NCBI RefSeq assembly: GCF_014196335.1 | Contig: NZ_JACIDM010000001.1 | Location: 496,001-560,000, forward strand | DNA: 64,000 bases | From: Brevundimonas lenta | Lineage (GTDB): Bacteria; Pseudomonadota; Alphaproteobacteria; Caulobacterales; Caulobacteraceae | Direction of reading: 5' to 3' | Shown here: positions 36,507 through 48,822 of the stretch, one piece after another | Numbering within the stretch: the stretch's first letter is position 1 | How the letters are laid out: each line of letters opens with the position of its first letter | Translations under genes and position numbers: made by a program | Notes under the pieces: model-generated | Database searches by the model: none | The model's input: the letters and a program-made list of their open reading frames with translations, nothing else | Told to the model about the DNA's origin: nothing

Positions 36507-36779
36507 ATGGCCCGGGTTCGAAACGCTTGCCTGCCAGTGCTGCTTTTCGTGTTGGCCGCCTGCGCGGCGCCGGCGACAGAGCCCGAAACCCGACCCAACC
36601 TCGGCATGGCCAACCCGGCCTCGGTCAACTGCGTGAACCAGGGCGGATCGCACCAGGTCCGCCGCAGCGCCAGCGGCGACGAATACGGCGTTTGCGTCTT
36701 CACGGACGGCCGCCAATGCGATGAATGGACCCTGTTGCGCGACAAGCGCTGCGTCGCCCCGGGTCCGACCGCTCCATGA
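36507..36779 (+). CDS. DUF333 family small lipoprotein
   Basis: A 90-residue protein. The signal MARVRNACLPVLLFVLAAC ends in a lipobox Cys. The mature part has GMANPASVNCVNQGGSHQVR and GVCVFTDGRQCDEWTLLRD, the DUF333 signature (as in E. coli YoaF-type putative haemolysin-related proteins), with three conserved Cys likely in disulfides. The function is unknown; an outer-membrane lipoprotein is likely. Its stop overlaps the GST start (ATGA). Confidence 0.88.
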   Translation: MARVRNACLPVLLFVLAACAAPATEPETRPNLGMANPASVNCVNQGGSHQVRRSASGDEYGVCVFTDGRQCDEWTLLRDKRCVAPGPTAP

Positions 36780-37372
36780 AGCTCTACATCACCACGCCTT
36801 CGCCCTACGCCCGCAAATGCCGGATCGTCGCCCGCGAGAAGGGGCTGGCCGGACGGATCGAGGAGATCGCGGTCGATCCCTACGCTAATGCGCCCGAGCT
36901 GCTGTCGTCCAACCCGGTGGTCCAGGTGCCGACTCTGATCGCCGAGGACGGCCGGCCCATCAACGACAGCCCGGTGATCTGCGAATACCTCGACACCCTC
37001 GGCGCCGGCGCGCGCCTGCTCCCGGCGGACGGCGCGGAGCGGCTGCGGGTGCGCCGCATCGAGACCATGGCCAACGGCGCGCTGGAGATGGGCGTGAAAC
37101 TGCTGCTGGAGAAGCGCCGGCCCGAGACCGAGCGCTCGCCCTCATGGATGGCCCGCTGGACCGAAAACATGGGTCGTGCGCTGGATGCGCTGGAGGCCGA
37201 AGGGCTCAGCGCCGACGATCTGAATGTGGGGACGATCACCGCCGGCGTGGCCGTGACCTGGATCGGCTTCCGTCATCCCGATTACGACTGGGCGACGGGT
37301 CGTCCGGGGCTGGTCGCCCTGCGCGACGGGCTGGAGGCTCGCGCCAGCTTCGCGGATACGCGTCCGGCCTGA
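36776..37372 (+). CDS. glutathione S-transferase family protein
   Basis: A 198-residue protein with the GST N-domain (MKLYITTPSPYARKCRIVAREKGL ... VVQVPTLIAEDGRPINDSPVICEYLD) holding the thioredoxin-like cis-Pro and the ESxAI-like INDSPVICEY motif. An all-helical C-domain ends with FRHPDYDWATGRPGLVAL. SPYARK at the first helix suggests a Ser/Tyr-type active site. It is translationally coupled to the DUF333 gene. The substrate is unknown. Confidence 0.9.
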   Translation: MKLYITTPSPYARKCRIVAREKGLAGRIEEIAVDPYANAPELLSSNPVVQVPTLIAEDGRPINDSPVICEYLDTLGAGARLLPADGAERLRVRRIETMANGALEMGVKLLLEKRRPETERSPSWMARWTENMGRALDALEAEGLSADDLNVGTITAGVAVTWIGFRHPDYDWATGRPGLVALRDGLEARASFADTRPA

Positions 37373-37420
37373 GCATAGCGACCGGCGAGCCGTCGCATTT
37401 TTCAGGGTCCAGAACGCCGT

Positions 37421-37449
37421 AGGGCGACGGCCTCTCGACCGTCGCCCCT
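37421..37449. terminator. bidirectional terminator-like hairpin
   Basis: AGGGCGACGG (37421-37430) pairs with 37439-37449 around a short loop, in the gap between the convergent GST and lipoprotein genes. The U-tracts are short. Confidence 0.6.
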
Positions 37450-37473
37450 TGGATCTAGCTAGTCAGTCGCCGC

Positions 37474-37842
37474 TTAGGAGGCGGTGCGAGCTTCGAAGCC
37501 GCAACGCTTTTCCGTCGCGTTGGCGTGCAGGGCGTCATATTCGCCCTTCAGTTGGCCGAGCTCGGTCGCGCCGCCATTGCCCTTCAGGAAGAACAGGGCG
37601 GGCCAGAACAGGACCAGGCCGACGCCCATCACCATGGCGTCGTTCTGCGCCTGGCTGCGCTGGCGGCCGGTGACCACGTTCACGCGGTTGCCGACGCGGA
37701 TCAGTTCCTGCTCCAGTTGGGCGCAGTCCAGCGAGCCGTAGGTCGCCGGCGAGATGTAGGTGGCTTCAATGCTTTCCGGGCTCGAGGCGCACGCAGCAAG
37801 GGCGAGCGACGCGCAAAGCGCGGCCGCGATGGACTTCTTCAT
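37474..37842 (-). CDS. small lipoprotein with one internal hydrophobic segment, function unknown
   Basis: A 122-residue protein. MKKSIAAALCASLALAACAS is a clear lipoprotein signal with its lipobox Cys. The mature part has PATYGSLDCAQLEQELIRVGNRV, a second hydrophobic stretch (NDAMVMGVGLVLFWPALFFLKG) and LKGEYDALHANATEKRCG. This pattern recurs in many proteobacterial lipoproteins of about 120-150 residues with no assigned role. The frame is open upstream to 37959, but the signal peptide fixes the ATG at 37842. Confidence 0.78.
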   Translation of the reverse strand: MKKSIAAALCASLALAACASSPESIEATYISPATYGSLDCAQLEQELIRVGNRVNVVTGRQRSQAQNDAMVMGVGLVLFWPALFFLKGNGGATELGQLKGEYDALHANATEKRCGFEARTAS

Positions 37843-38075
37843 AATGGTTCCCCCCAAAAGGAATGGTCCGAAACACCCGGACACGATTTCGTGACTACTC
37901 CAATAGCGGGGCCAATGTCCAGTGGAGGCATGCCTGGGGTTGCGTTCCCCGACCGACATTTTTGGCCGTGATGCCCGAAGGTTACGGTCTCCGGAAAGCG
38001 GCCCGCGGCCCCGCTCATCGACAGGGATGCGCGCGGCGGGGTAAGGACCGCTCCCGCAATTGAAAGCTGTTCGAC

Positions 38076-39143
<1,068 letters not shown>

Positions 39144-39194
39144 GCCCCGAACCGTCCCCGCATTGCAGGGACGGGCTGATCGTCTGATTTCGAT

Positions 39195-40253
39195 CTAGAG
39201 CGGCTTGTCGCGCTCGTCCGTCGACGGCGGCGTCTCGTCCTGGACGATCGGGGCCAGGCCGGGGTCCGGCTCGGCGTCGACCGTGGCCGGAGCGACGCGC
39301 GCCGAGGCGGTGCGGAACTCGCCGCCCTTCTTGCCCGCGAACATGTTGCGCAGCCAGGCGAAGGCCGCGCCGGCGCCGGCGATCAGGAAGACGCCGCCCT
39401 TCTTCAGGATCAGGAACAGGATGCCGAGGATGCCGGCCTTCTTGGCCACGGCCAGCACGGCGCCGCCGGCGATCAGCCCGGCCACGCCATAGGCCGCCTT
39501 CTTGTCGACGCCCTCCTTGAAGTCGGTGTAGCGCGCGCCTTCGTTGAAGGTGGCGGTGGCCATCAGGCGGTTGGCGTCGGCGCGGGTCGCCTCCAGGTGC
39601 TCCATGCCGGTCACCAGGTTCATGCTGAACACGCCGCGACGGCCCAGCACGCGGACGTCGTAGTTCAGGGTGTTCGGGGCGCCGCCGGCGTCGCTGAACG
39701 ACAGCTCCTTGGCCCAGATCAGATTGTGCTTCTGCGCGTCATAGGCGGGCGGCTGCGCCCAGCCGACCAGATGGATGGTCGAAAAACCGGCCTCGCGGCG
39801 CGCGGCGTTGTCCTGGTCCTCGCCCTGACGCAGCTGGGTCAGCAGTTCGTCCGGCTTGATCTTGTTGGCGTCGGCGTCCGAGACGTAGCCGTCGGCCGAA
39901 TAGGTCAGCACCGCGCCCCAGGTGTCGTCGACGAACAGCTTGTCGGCCGGGAAGATCATCCCGATCACGTCCGTGACGCTGTCGGCGGGGTTGCCCCAGC
40001 CCTCGGTCAGGACGCGCTTCGCCTCTTCCGCGTTCAGGAAATAGTACGCCTTGCCCAGGTTCAGCGTGACGTCGGCCTGACGCACGACGACCGTGTCGTA
40101 TTGCGGGTGCAGGCTGTCGACGATGGCCTGCAGCTGCTGAAGGCGCTCGGCCTGTTCCGGCGTGGGCGCCTCGGCGGCGGGCGACGCCAGCGCAGGCGTG
40201 ACGGCGAACAGCGAAAGCGCCGCGGCGAGCGCGGCGAAAAGACGAACGAACAT
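39195..40253 (-). CDS. DUF2167 domain membrane protein
   Basis: A 352-residue protein. The signal MFVRLFAALAAALSLFAVTPALAS is followed by the DUF2167 domain (about 55-260) with YYFLNAEEAKRVLTEGWGNP, GMIFPADKLFVDDTWGAVLTYSADGYVSD and HNLIWAKELSF. One or two hydrophobic segments (about 265-310, YGVAGLIAGGAVLAVAKKAG and FLIAGAGAAFAWL) follow, then a short acidic tail. The family function is unknown. I chose the ATG at 40253 for the signal peptide. It lies downstream of the YihY-type gene on the same strand. Confidence 0.85.
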   Translation of the reverse strand: MFVRLFAALAAALSLFAVTPALASPAAEAPTPEQAERLQQLQAIVDSLHPQYDTVVVRQADVTLNLGKAYYFLNAEEAKRVLTEGWGNPADSVTDVIGMIFPADKLFVDDTWGAVLTYSADGYVSDADANKIKPDELLTQLRQGEDQDNAARREAGFSTIHLVGWAQPPAYDAQKHNLIWAKELSFSDAGGAPNTLNYDVRVLGRRGVFSMNLVTGMEHLEATRADANRLMATATFNEGARYTDFKEGVDKKAAYGVAGLIAGGAVLAVAKKAGILGILFLILKKGGVFLIAGAGAAFAWLRNMFAGKKGGEFRTASARVAPATVDAEPDPGLAPIVQDETPPSTDERDKPL

Positions 40254-40320
40254 GGACTGGTGTCTCCCCCTGTCGCGGTACATGCCAAAATGTCGCAGGG
40301 GAGGCGAGGGGAAATTCGCG

Positions 40321-41547
40321 TCAGCTCTCCGGCGGCCTGATCTTCCGCCTCAGCAGCCGGTCCGACAGGGCTTCGGCGTGCTTCAGGGTGAAGGCCAGGG
40401 CCGCGGGGTTGCCGCGTCTCGGACCCACGGTGTCGGCCACCACGGCGCCGCGCTCGCCGATCGGCAAGGGTTCGCCGGTGGTGGTGTCGATGGCCGTCTG
40501 GTGCTCGATCTCGGCGTTCAGCTCGGCGCCCATCAGGATGATCTGCACGCTCAGCCAGGTCCACAGCAGGAAGCCCATCATCGCCGCCAGCGGGCCGTAG
40601 GAGGCGGTGCGGACGAAGGTCTGCAGGTACCAGCTGAAGAACAGCGACAGCCCCAGGCTCATCAGCGATGCGGCGATCGCGCCCGGCGTCAGCCACCGCC
40701 AGCGCGCCTTCTGACGGCAGGGCCCGATGCGATAGACCAGCGTGAGCGTCGCGCCATAAACCACCAGCAGCAGGGGCCAGCGCAGCGGCGCCAGGTGGGC
40801 GAACTCGGCGCCGACGCCCAGCACGCCCAGAACCAGAGGCACGCCGACCACCAGCACGCCCGACATCCCGACCGCCACCAGGCCCGCCAGGGTGATGGCC
40901 AGGCACATCAGGTTGTACTTCACGATGTGGCGCTTCTCGACCTCGTGGTAGGCGATGTTCAGCCCGTAGAAGAGCACCTTCACCGCCCCGCTGGCGGTCC
41001 ACAGCGACAGCAGCACGGTCCAGAACAGGGTGAAGGTCAGCTGCGAGTTCGAGTTCTCGGCCAGGCGCTGCATTTCGCCCGACAGGAACTCGGCCACCCC
41101 CTGGGGCATGACCGAATAGAGGAAATACAGCCGCTCCACCGCCTGGTTCGGATCGGCGAACAGCCCATAGACGGTGACGAAGGCGGCCAGGGTCGGAAAC
41201 AGGGACAGCAGGACGAAGAAGGTCACCCCGCCGGAAATGAAGCCCACCCGGTCGCCGAAATAGGACGCGCCCCAGCGCCAGAAGATGTCGGTCCAGCCCT
41301 TGTGCGGAATCTGCTCGGGGCGTTGGGCGGTGCGGCCGCGGCCGGGCTCCTTCGCCTCGAAATCCGCGGGCGTGGGGATGTGCGGCGGCGAAGGCTCAGG
41401 GCGCGGGCGGCGCAGCTCCAGCCCGTATTTGTGGCCGTGGCGATAGACCAGGTGGGCCCCGGCCGCGCCCGCGGCCAGACCCGCCGCGACGGCGCCCATC
41501 ACCCCGCGCAGGCCGATACCGCCCCGATGTCCCGACTGTCGTTGCAT
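40321..41547 (-). CDS. YihY/virulence factor BrkB family membrane protein
   Basis: A 408-residue protein from the ATG at 41547. A Pro/Arg-rich N-terminal region precedes the YihY core: GWTDIFWRWGASYFGDRVGFISGGVTFFVLLSLFP, then several membrane helices (about six in all) including VLLSLWTASGAVKVLFYGLNIAYHEVEKR and YGPLAAMMGFLLWTWLSVQIILMGAELNAEIEHQT. The family was once called ribonuclease BN in error; its role is unknown, possibly transport. An in-frame ATG at 41631 would overlap the prmC start codon on the other strand. Confidence 0.85.
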   Translation of the reverse strand: MQRQSGHRGGIGLRGVMGAVAAGLAAGAAGAHLVYRHGHKYGLELRRPRPEPSPPHIPTPADFEAKEPGRGRTAQRPEQIPHKGWTDIFWRWGASYFGDRVGFISGGVTFFVLLSLFPTLAAFVTVYGLFADPNQAVERLYFLYSVMPQGVAEFLSGEMQRLAENSNSQLTFTLFWTVLLSLWTASGAVKVLFYGLNIAYHEVEKRHIVKYNLMCLAITLAGLVAVGMSGVLVVGVPLVLGVLGVGAEFAHLAPLRWPLLLVVYGATLTLVYRIGPCRQKARWRWLTPGAIAASLMSLGLSLFFSWYLQTFVRTASYGPLAAMMGFLLWTWLSVQIILMGAELNAEIEHQTAIDTTTGEPLPIGERGAVVADTVGPRRGNPAALAFTLKHAEALSDRLLRRKIRPPES

Positions 41548-41629
41548 CCGCGCCAGAACGGCTGCGCTGGCGGGACGTTCCGGCGCCGCGGCGCTTGAAA
41601 TCCTCGGCCGGGCGCGCCAATCGGGGGCC

Positions 41630-42526
41630 ATGACCGAAGCCGCCCCCGCCGCCCCGACCCTGCTCACCGCCTGGAAGGCCGCGCAGGCCCGGCTCAAGGA
41701 CGGTCGCATCGACAGCCCGTCGATCGACGCCCGCCTGCTGCTGGAGGTCGCCGCCGGCTGTTCGCGCACCGACATCCTGGCCGACCCATACCGCGTCGTG
41801 ACCCCCGACCAGCAGGCCCTGCTGGACGGCTATATCGACCGCCGCCTGAAGCGCGAGCCGGTGTCGCGCATCCTCGGCCGCAAGGGCTTCTGGAAGATCA
41901 TGCTGAACGTCACCCCCGACGTGCTCAGCCCCCGCCCGGACACCGAGACCATCCTCGACGTCGTCATGCTGGCCTTCCAGCCGCACCAGGCCTTCACCCT
42001 GATCGACCTCGGCACCGGTTCGGGCGCCATCCTGCTGGCCACCTTGGCCGAGCGGGCCGGCGCCCGCGGCGTCGGCACCGACGTCTCGACCGAGGCCCTG
42101 GCCGTGGCGCGCGAGAACGCCGCCAACCTCGACCTCGACAACCGCTGCGACTTCATCCGCACCGAATGGGCCGCCGGCTTCGGCGAGCACAGCTTCGACC
42201 TGGTCGTCTCCAACCCGCCCTACATCCCGTCCGGCGACATCCCCGGCCTGGATCCCGAGGTCCGCGACCACGACCCGCACCTGGCCCTCGACGGCGGCCC
42301 GGACGGGCTGGAGGCCTATCGCGAACTGGCCCCCGAGATCATGCGCATCCTCAAGCCCGGCGGCACCTTCGCGGTCGAGATCGGCTGGGACCAGGGCCCG
42401 CAGGTCAAGGCGCTGTTCGAGGCGGCGGGCTTCGAAAACGTCATCGTGGTCAAGGACCTGTCCGACCGTGACCGCGTCGTCACCAACGGCCCCGACCCGC
42501 GCACCAATCCGATCCCCAAGATGTAG
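41630..42526 (+). CDS. prmC: release factor glutamine N5-methyltransferase PrmC (HemK)
   Basis: A 298-residue methyltransferase. The N-terminal helical RF-binding domain is at about 1-80. The motif SRILGRKGFWKIMLNVTPDVLSPRPDTE is followed by the SAM site LIDLGTGSGAILLATLAE and the catalytic VVSNPPYIPSGDI (NPPY binds the target glutamine). It methylates the GGQ glutamine of RF1 and RF2. The C-terminus runs RDRVVTNGPD. It diverges from the YihY gene. Confidence 0.94.
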   Translation: MTEAAPAAPTLLTAWKAAQARLKDGRIDSPSIDARLLLEVAAGCSRTDILADPYRVVTPDQQALLDGYIDRRLKREPVSRILGRKGFWKIMLNVTPDVLSPRPDTETILDVVMLAFQPHQAFTLIDLGTGSGAILLATLAERAGARGVGTDVSTEALAVARENAANLDLDNRCDFIRTEWAAGFGEHSFDLVVSNPPYIPSGDIPGLDPEVRDHDPHLALDGGPDGLEAYRELAPEIMRILKPGGTFAVEIGWDQGPQVKALFEAAGFENVIVVKDLSDRDRVVTNGPDPRTNPIPKM

Positions 42527-42529
42527 ACC

Positions 42530-43129
42530 TCAGGGCCGGGGCGCCGCCTCGGCCTTCAGCACGCCCGCGGGCGGCGGGGCCAGCAGCTCCTCCGCCGGGC
42601 GTCGGTCGAACAGCCAGTCGGCCCACAGATCGGGCGCCAGCGGCAGCACCCCGCGATCGTGATACGGCGCCACGTCCGGCCCCGGCTCGGCCGTCAGCAG
42701 GGAAAAGGCGTCCGGCGCCCCGTCCGCCCCCGCCCGCCAGATCGCCGCCAGCGCCAGGAAGGGCTGGTCCACGCCTGACAGCAGCCAGCGCGTCTTGGGA
42801 TATTTGTCGCCGGTGAACTCGTAGAAGCCGGACACCGGCACCAGGCAGCGCCCGCCGTTCGGCCCGTTCGAGAAGCGCCGCCCCTCGCTGCGGAAATTGA
42901 TCACCGGCGGACGTTTCGGCGCCGGCGGCGGAAACCCGAACCGCATCTGCGCCAGCTCCGCCTGATCGCCGGCGAGCGCGCGCACCGCCCGCGCCGGATC
43001 GGTCGGCCGCACCTCGTCCACCGGCTCGATGTTCGGCAGCCCGCCCTCGAACAGCAACGGCGCCCGCGCATCGGCGAACACCTTCACCAGCTGGGTGACG
43101 TTGAACCGGGCCTGGAAGGAGGCGCACAT
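42530..43129 (-). CDS. SRAP domain protein (YedK/HMCES family)
   Basis: A 199-residue SOS response-associated peptidase domain protein. Cys2, which crosslinks to abasic sites in single-stranded DNA, follows the initiator Met (MCASFQARF). The rest of the active site is visible: Asn/Arg in INFRSEGRRF, Glu in VPVSGFYEF and His in APYHDRGVLPL (normally IHDRMP). It shields abasic sites by forming a DNA-protein crosslink. It is convergent with prmC, with three bases between the stops. Confidence 0.9.
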   Translation of the reverse strand: MCASFQARFNVTQLVKVFADARAPLLFEGGLPNIEPVDEVRPTDPARAVRALAGDQAELAQMRFGFPPPAPKRPPVINFRSEGRRFSNGPNGGRCLVPVSGFYEFTGDKYPKTRWLLSGVDQPFLALAAIWRAGADGAPDAFSLLTAEPGPDVAPYHDRGVLPLAPDLWADWLFDRRPAEELLAPPPAGVLKAEAAPRP

Positions 43130-43155
43130 GGGCGCAGGTTAGCGGCTTCTCCATG

Positions 43156-43303
43156 CTTTCGTCATCCCGGGGGCGCGCAGCGAACCCCGGGACCCAGCGG
43201 CGCGCGCGCGAGCGCGAAGCTGTCGGAAGCGCCGGCGTGTGGGGTTTCGCCTCCGCTGCGCTTCGGCGCCGCTGGGTCCCGGCCTTCGCCGGGATGACGA
43301 AAG
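43156..43303. repeat. nested palindromic intergenic element, copy A
   Basis: A 148-base element. The outer 15-base ends (CTTTCGTCATCCCGG at 43156-43170) are perfect inverted repeats with 43289-43303. A second, inner perfect 16-base pair joins 43188-43203 to 43266-43281. The core contains GCGCGAAGCTGTC and CGCCTCCGCT, shared with copy B at 44531-44696. It lies in the otherwise empty gap between the SRAP gene and a small hypothetical gene. Confidence 0.88.
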
Positions 43304-43366
43304 GAAGGGCGCCTGGACGCGCTCTCCCGGCCGGGCCTATCCTCCGCCTGCACCCGGGAGAACCGC

Positions 43367-43729
43367 ATGAGCACCGACGGCCACTACCTGGCGGTCTTCA
43401 CCAGCGACAAGACCGGCCCGCAATGGCAGGCCTGGTACGCGCTGACCGAGGCGGAGAAGGCGGCGAAACAGGCGATCGGCATCCCGGCGGTCCTCGCCTG
43501 GGACGAGGCCCACCGCGACGTCATCGTCCACCAGGGCGGCCCGCTGGGCTTCACGAAGCGCATCTCGGCGGCGGGCGAGGTGACCGACGTCGTCAACCTG
43601 CTGACCGTCTTCATGGTCGTCCGCGCGGAGTCCCACGAGGCGGCCGTGAAGCTGTTCGAAGGCCACCCGCACATGACGATCTTCCCCTGCGACGGGGTGG
43701 AGGTGATGCCGGTGTTGGGGGCGGACTGA
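43367..43729 (+). CDS. small conserved protein, YCII-like alpha/beta barrel
   Basis: A 120-residue cytoplasmic protein. YLAVFTSDKTGPQWQAWYALTEAEKAA, then HQGGPLGFTKRISAAGEVTDVVN and AAVKLFEGHPHMTIFPCDGVEVMPV are arranged like the YCII/dimeric alpha-beta barrel (DGPF-type) proteins, where a GHPH near the C-terminus is frequent. The function is unknown. GGGAG lies just upstream of the ATG. It lies nine bases before the DUF1493 gene. Confidence 0.75.
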   Translation: MSTDGHYLAVFTSDKTGPQWQAWYALTEAEKAAKQAIGIPAVLAWDEAHRDVIVHQGGPLGFTKRISAAGEVTDVVNLLTVFMVVRAESHEAAVKLFEGHPHMTIFPCDGVEVMPVLGAD

Positions 43730-43738
43730 ACTATCGCC

Positions 43739-44164
43739 ATGAGCGCGATGCGCGACGCCGTGCTGGCATTTGTCGAAGACTTCCGGGGGGCGACGCCGCC
43801 TCTGGCGGACGACGTCGACCTGTTCGATGTGCTTGGCATCACTGGCGATGACGCCTCCGAGTTCATGGACGCGTTCGTCGACCGGTTCGGCGTCGATGCC
43901 GCGAACTACCTCTGGTACTTCCACCACGAAGAGGAAGGACAGAACTTCGGCGGCGTGTTCTTCAAGCCGCCGAACCAGCGGGTCACGCGCATTCCGGTGA
44001 CCCTGGCCATGCTCACTGAGGCCGCGCGGACCCGGTGGTGGCCGGTGGACTACCCGGAACACACCCTGCCCCGGGCCCGGTGGGACATCCGTATCAACCT
44101 GGCCTTCTTCGCGCTGTCGATAGGCGCGCTGCTGGCATGGGCCGGGTGGCGGTTCTTCAACTAG
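43739..44164 (+). CDS. DUF1493 family protein with a C-terminal membrane helix
   Basis: A 141-residue protein. The N-terminal DVDLFDVLGITGDDASEFMDAFVDRFGVDAANYLWYFHHEEE is the DUF1493 pattern, an acyl-carrier-like helical module. The C-terminus carries one membrane segment (INLAFFALSIGALLAWAGWRFF). DUF1493 proteins such as YdcE/YqaA-region products in enterobacteria are uncharacterised; some sit near immunity genes. No toxin partner is visible here. Its stop overlaps the convergent GIY-YIG gene by four bases. Confidence 0.72.
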   Translation: MSAMRDAVLAFVEDFRGATPPLADDVDLFDVLGITGDDASEFMDAFVDRFGVDAANYLWYFHHEEEGQNFGGVFFKPPNQRVTRIPVTLAMLTEAARTRWWPVDYPEHTLPRARWDIRINLAFFALSIGALLAWAGWRFFN

Positions 44165-44502
44165 TCCACCTCGGGCGGCGGGGTCCAGTCGGGGTCGTTG
44201 ACCGGGTACCAGTCCGCGGCGAGATCGAGCCAGTCGGGGTTAGCGTCCTCGATCAGCTTCAACTTCCAGTCGCGCAGCCATTTCTTGATCTGCTTCTCGC
44301 GCCGGATCGCCTCGGTGACCCAGGCGAAGCGCTGGAACCAGACGAGGCGGGTGCAGCCCTTGGCCTTCGAGTGGCCTTCAAAAGCCCCTGTCTTGTGCTT
44401 CCACACGCGCGCAGTCAGGTTCGACGTCATCCCCAGATACGTCGCGCCGTTCCGGCCATTGGCCATGATGTAGGTGGCGATGAAGGTGCGATGGGTCTCC
44501 AT
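44161..44502 (-). CDS. stand-alone GIY-YIG domain nuclease
   Basis: A 113-residue single-domain protein. The GIY-YIG half motifs are ATYIMANGRNGATYLGMTSN. The catalytic Arg is in LTARVWKHKTGAF, and the catalytic Glu is in VTEAIRREKQIKKWLRDWK. This short UPF0213/YhbQ-like type is often present in several copies in alphaproteobacterial genomes; its targets are unknown. I prefer the ATG at 44502 over a GTG two codons earlier. A nested palindromic element begins 29 bases upstream of its start. Confidence 0.9.
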   Translation of the reverse strand: METHRTFIATYIMANGRNGATYLGMTSNLTARVWKHKTGAFEGHSKAKGCTRLVWFQRFAWVTEAIRREKQIKKWLRDWKLKLIEDANPDWLDLAADWYPVNDPDWTPPPEVD

Positions 44503-44530
44503 CCGCACAACCTATGCGCTTTTTTCGCTT

Positions 44531-44696
44531 TCGTCATTCCGGGCGCAGCGCAGCGGAGACCCGGAACATGGCGGCGCGCGGGAGCGCGAAGCTGTCACGG
44601 GCGCAGGTGGGGATCCATGTCGCCTCCGCTACGCTACGGCGCCGCCCTGTTCCGGGTCTCCGGCGCGCGGACGCGCGCCTTCGCCCGGAATGACGA
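44531..44696. repeat. nested palindromic intergenic element, copy B
   Basis: A 166-base element related to copy A. The outer ends TCGTCATTCCGGG (44531-44543) and 44684-44696 are perfect inverted repeats, and an inner perfect pair joins GGAGACCCGGAAC to GTTCCGGGTCTCC. Shared core pieces with copy A include GCGCGAAGCTGTC, CGCCTCCGCT and CGGCGCCGC. It lies between the GIY-YIG start and the clpB stop. Confidence 0.88.
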
Positions 44697-44709
44697 TAGC
44701 AGGGAGAGG

Positions 44710-47304
<2,595 letters not shown>

Positions 47305-47479
47305 GCTTTCCCCTGATGAGGCGGAATGCGGACGGTTGCATCCTCACAAGCAAGCAACGCGCCGTCCGGTTGCGAGGGAGGTGGGCGCACAGGGCCGGGG
47401 CCGCAAGACGTACTGCATGTGAACGATGTTCATCGACGCCGGAGCATGGCAGTTTCCCGCCGGGACTGCGGGGGACAGC

Positions 47480-48811
47480 ATGCTCGAAGAGGCGCAAACG
47501 CGCGCGGGATCGGCCGGCGACGAGCCGACGACGCCGGACGCGGTGGAGATCGCGATGGAGGCCGAGGCCACGGGCGCGCCGCCAGAAGGCGCGGCCCGGC
47601 GGCTGCTGGAAAGTCATATCCGCCTGGCCGAGGAGCAGATCGGCCTCGCCCGCAACGAACGCTTCAGGAACCGCATCAAGGCGGTGCGCGACATGACCCT
47701 GGCGGCGGCGGTGATGCTGCTGGTGCTGGGCGCGGGCGCGGTGCTGCTGGCGGCGCGCAATGCGCAGGGGCTGGTGGTCGAGCCGCTGGGCGTGCCGCCG
47801 GAGATGGCGGCGCAGGGGATGGACGGATCGGTGCTGGCGGCGCGGCTGCTGGACCGGCTCAGCGCCATGCAGGCGGCGACCGACAGCTCGCGCGCGCCCA
47901 GCAGCTACAGCAACAACTGGGGCGACGACCTGGCCGTCGAGGTGCCCCAGACCGGCATGTCGGCGGGCGAGCTCTGGGGCGCCCTGCGCGCCGGCCTGGG
48001 CCGTGAGACGCGACTGACCGGCGATGTCGTGCGCACCGCCGACGGGCTGGCGATCACCGTGCGGGTCGGATCTCAGCCAGGGGTCACCGTCAGCGGCCCG
48101 GAGTCCGATCTGAACCGGCTGCTGGACCAGTCGGCCGAGGCCGCCTACCGGCAGTCCCAACCCTACCGTTACGCCGTCTGGGTGAGCCGAAGGGGCAACG
48201 GGATGGACGCACCGGTTCTCGCCGAACTGGCGGCGTCCACGGACAGGACCGAGCGGCTGTGGGCGCTGGTGGGGCAGGCCGTGAACGCGCTGGACGCCAA
48301 CGATCCGGCTCTGGGCGAGACCCTCGCCCGGCAGGCGCTGGAGTTGGATCCCACCTTCCACAAGGCGCGCTGGAACGTGAGCGACTCCCTCCTCGCAATG
48401 GGCCGCGACGAGGACTTGCTGGCGGAAAACCGGCTGACCGAGCGGGCGATGCGCCGGCGCGATCCCAGGGTGACGGAGGCGTCGCAGGGACAGGTGCTGC
48501 ACAATGTGCGCTCCTCCATCGCGGAGGCCACAGGCGACTTCGCCACCGCCGCCGCGGAGGCGACGATCATGACCGGCCTGCCGGACTACGCGAACAACGG
48601 CGTCAACGCCCACTACTACGCGGCGGAGGCCCGGCTCAGGCTGCATGACGTGAGCGGCGCGCGCCGGGCGCGGGCGCCGATCGACGGGACCTCTCGGGCG
48701 ATTCCGCAGGCCGCCCTGCTCATCGATTTCGTCGAGGCCTCTGAGCGGGGCGACGCCGCGGCGGTCCAGCGTCTCGGCGCCGAGGTGATCGCCATGCTTG
48801 GCACGCCGTAG
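47480..48811 (+). CDS. membrane-anchored TPR-like protein, N-terminal part of a possibly split gene
   Basis: A 443-residue protein from the ATG at 47480. An acidic N-terminal tail precedes a membrane helix (about 76-97, MTLAAAVMLLVLGAGAVLLA), an alpha/beta middle domain (about 100-250) and helical repeats (about 270-440: GQAVNALDANDPALGETLARQALELDP) typical of tetratricopeptide solenoids. It ends in the middle of what reads as a repeat array, and another TPR frame starts 12 bases later. I cannot assign a function; similar domain orders occur in CHAD/adenylate-cyclase-associated TPR proteins. Confidence 0.7.
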   Translation: MLEEAQTRAGSAGDEPTTPDAVEIAMEAEATGAPPEGAARRLLESHIRLAEEQIGLARNERFRNRIKAVRDMTLAAAVMLLVLGAGAVLLAARNAQGLVVEPLGVPPEMAAQGMDGSVLAARLLDRLSAMQAATDSSRAPSSYSNNWGDDLAVEVPQTGMSAGELWGALRAGLGRETRLTGDVVRTADGLAITVRVGSQPGVTVSGPESDLNRLLDQSAEAAYRQSQPYRYAVWVSRRGNGMDAPVLAELAASTDRTERLWALVGQAVNALDANDPALGETLARQALELDPTFHKARWNVSDSLLAMGRDEDLLAENRLTERAMRRRDPRVTEASQGQVLHNVRSSIAEATGDFATAAAEATIMTGLPDYANNGVNAHYYAAEARLRLHDVSGARRARAPIDGTSRAIPQAALLIDFVEASERGDAAAVQRLGAEVIAMLGTP

Positions 48812-48822
48812 GCGCCGGCAGC

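Noticed and set aside
41629..41632. Shared start-codon bases (CATG) of prmC and the YihY gene
   Set aside because: The YihY frame has a plausible later ATG at 41547, so the overlap is probably an artefact of the longer start.
43162..43374. Small protein encoded on the minus strand across palindrome copy A
   Set aside because: The frame is produced by the palindromic repeat (RHPGEGRDP-type translation common to such elements) and has no ribosome-binding site.
47305..47425. Heat-shock sigma factor promoter upstream of clpB
   Set aside because: Some CTTG-like stretches occur on the minus strand, but no paired -35/-10 with proper spacing could be defended.
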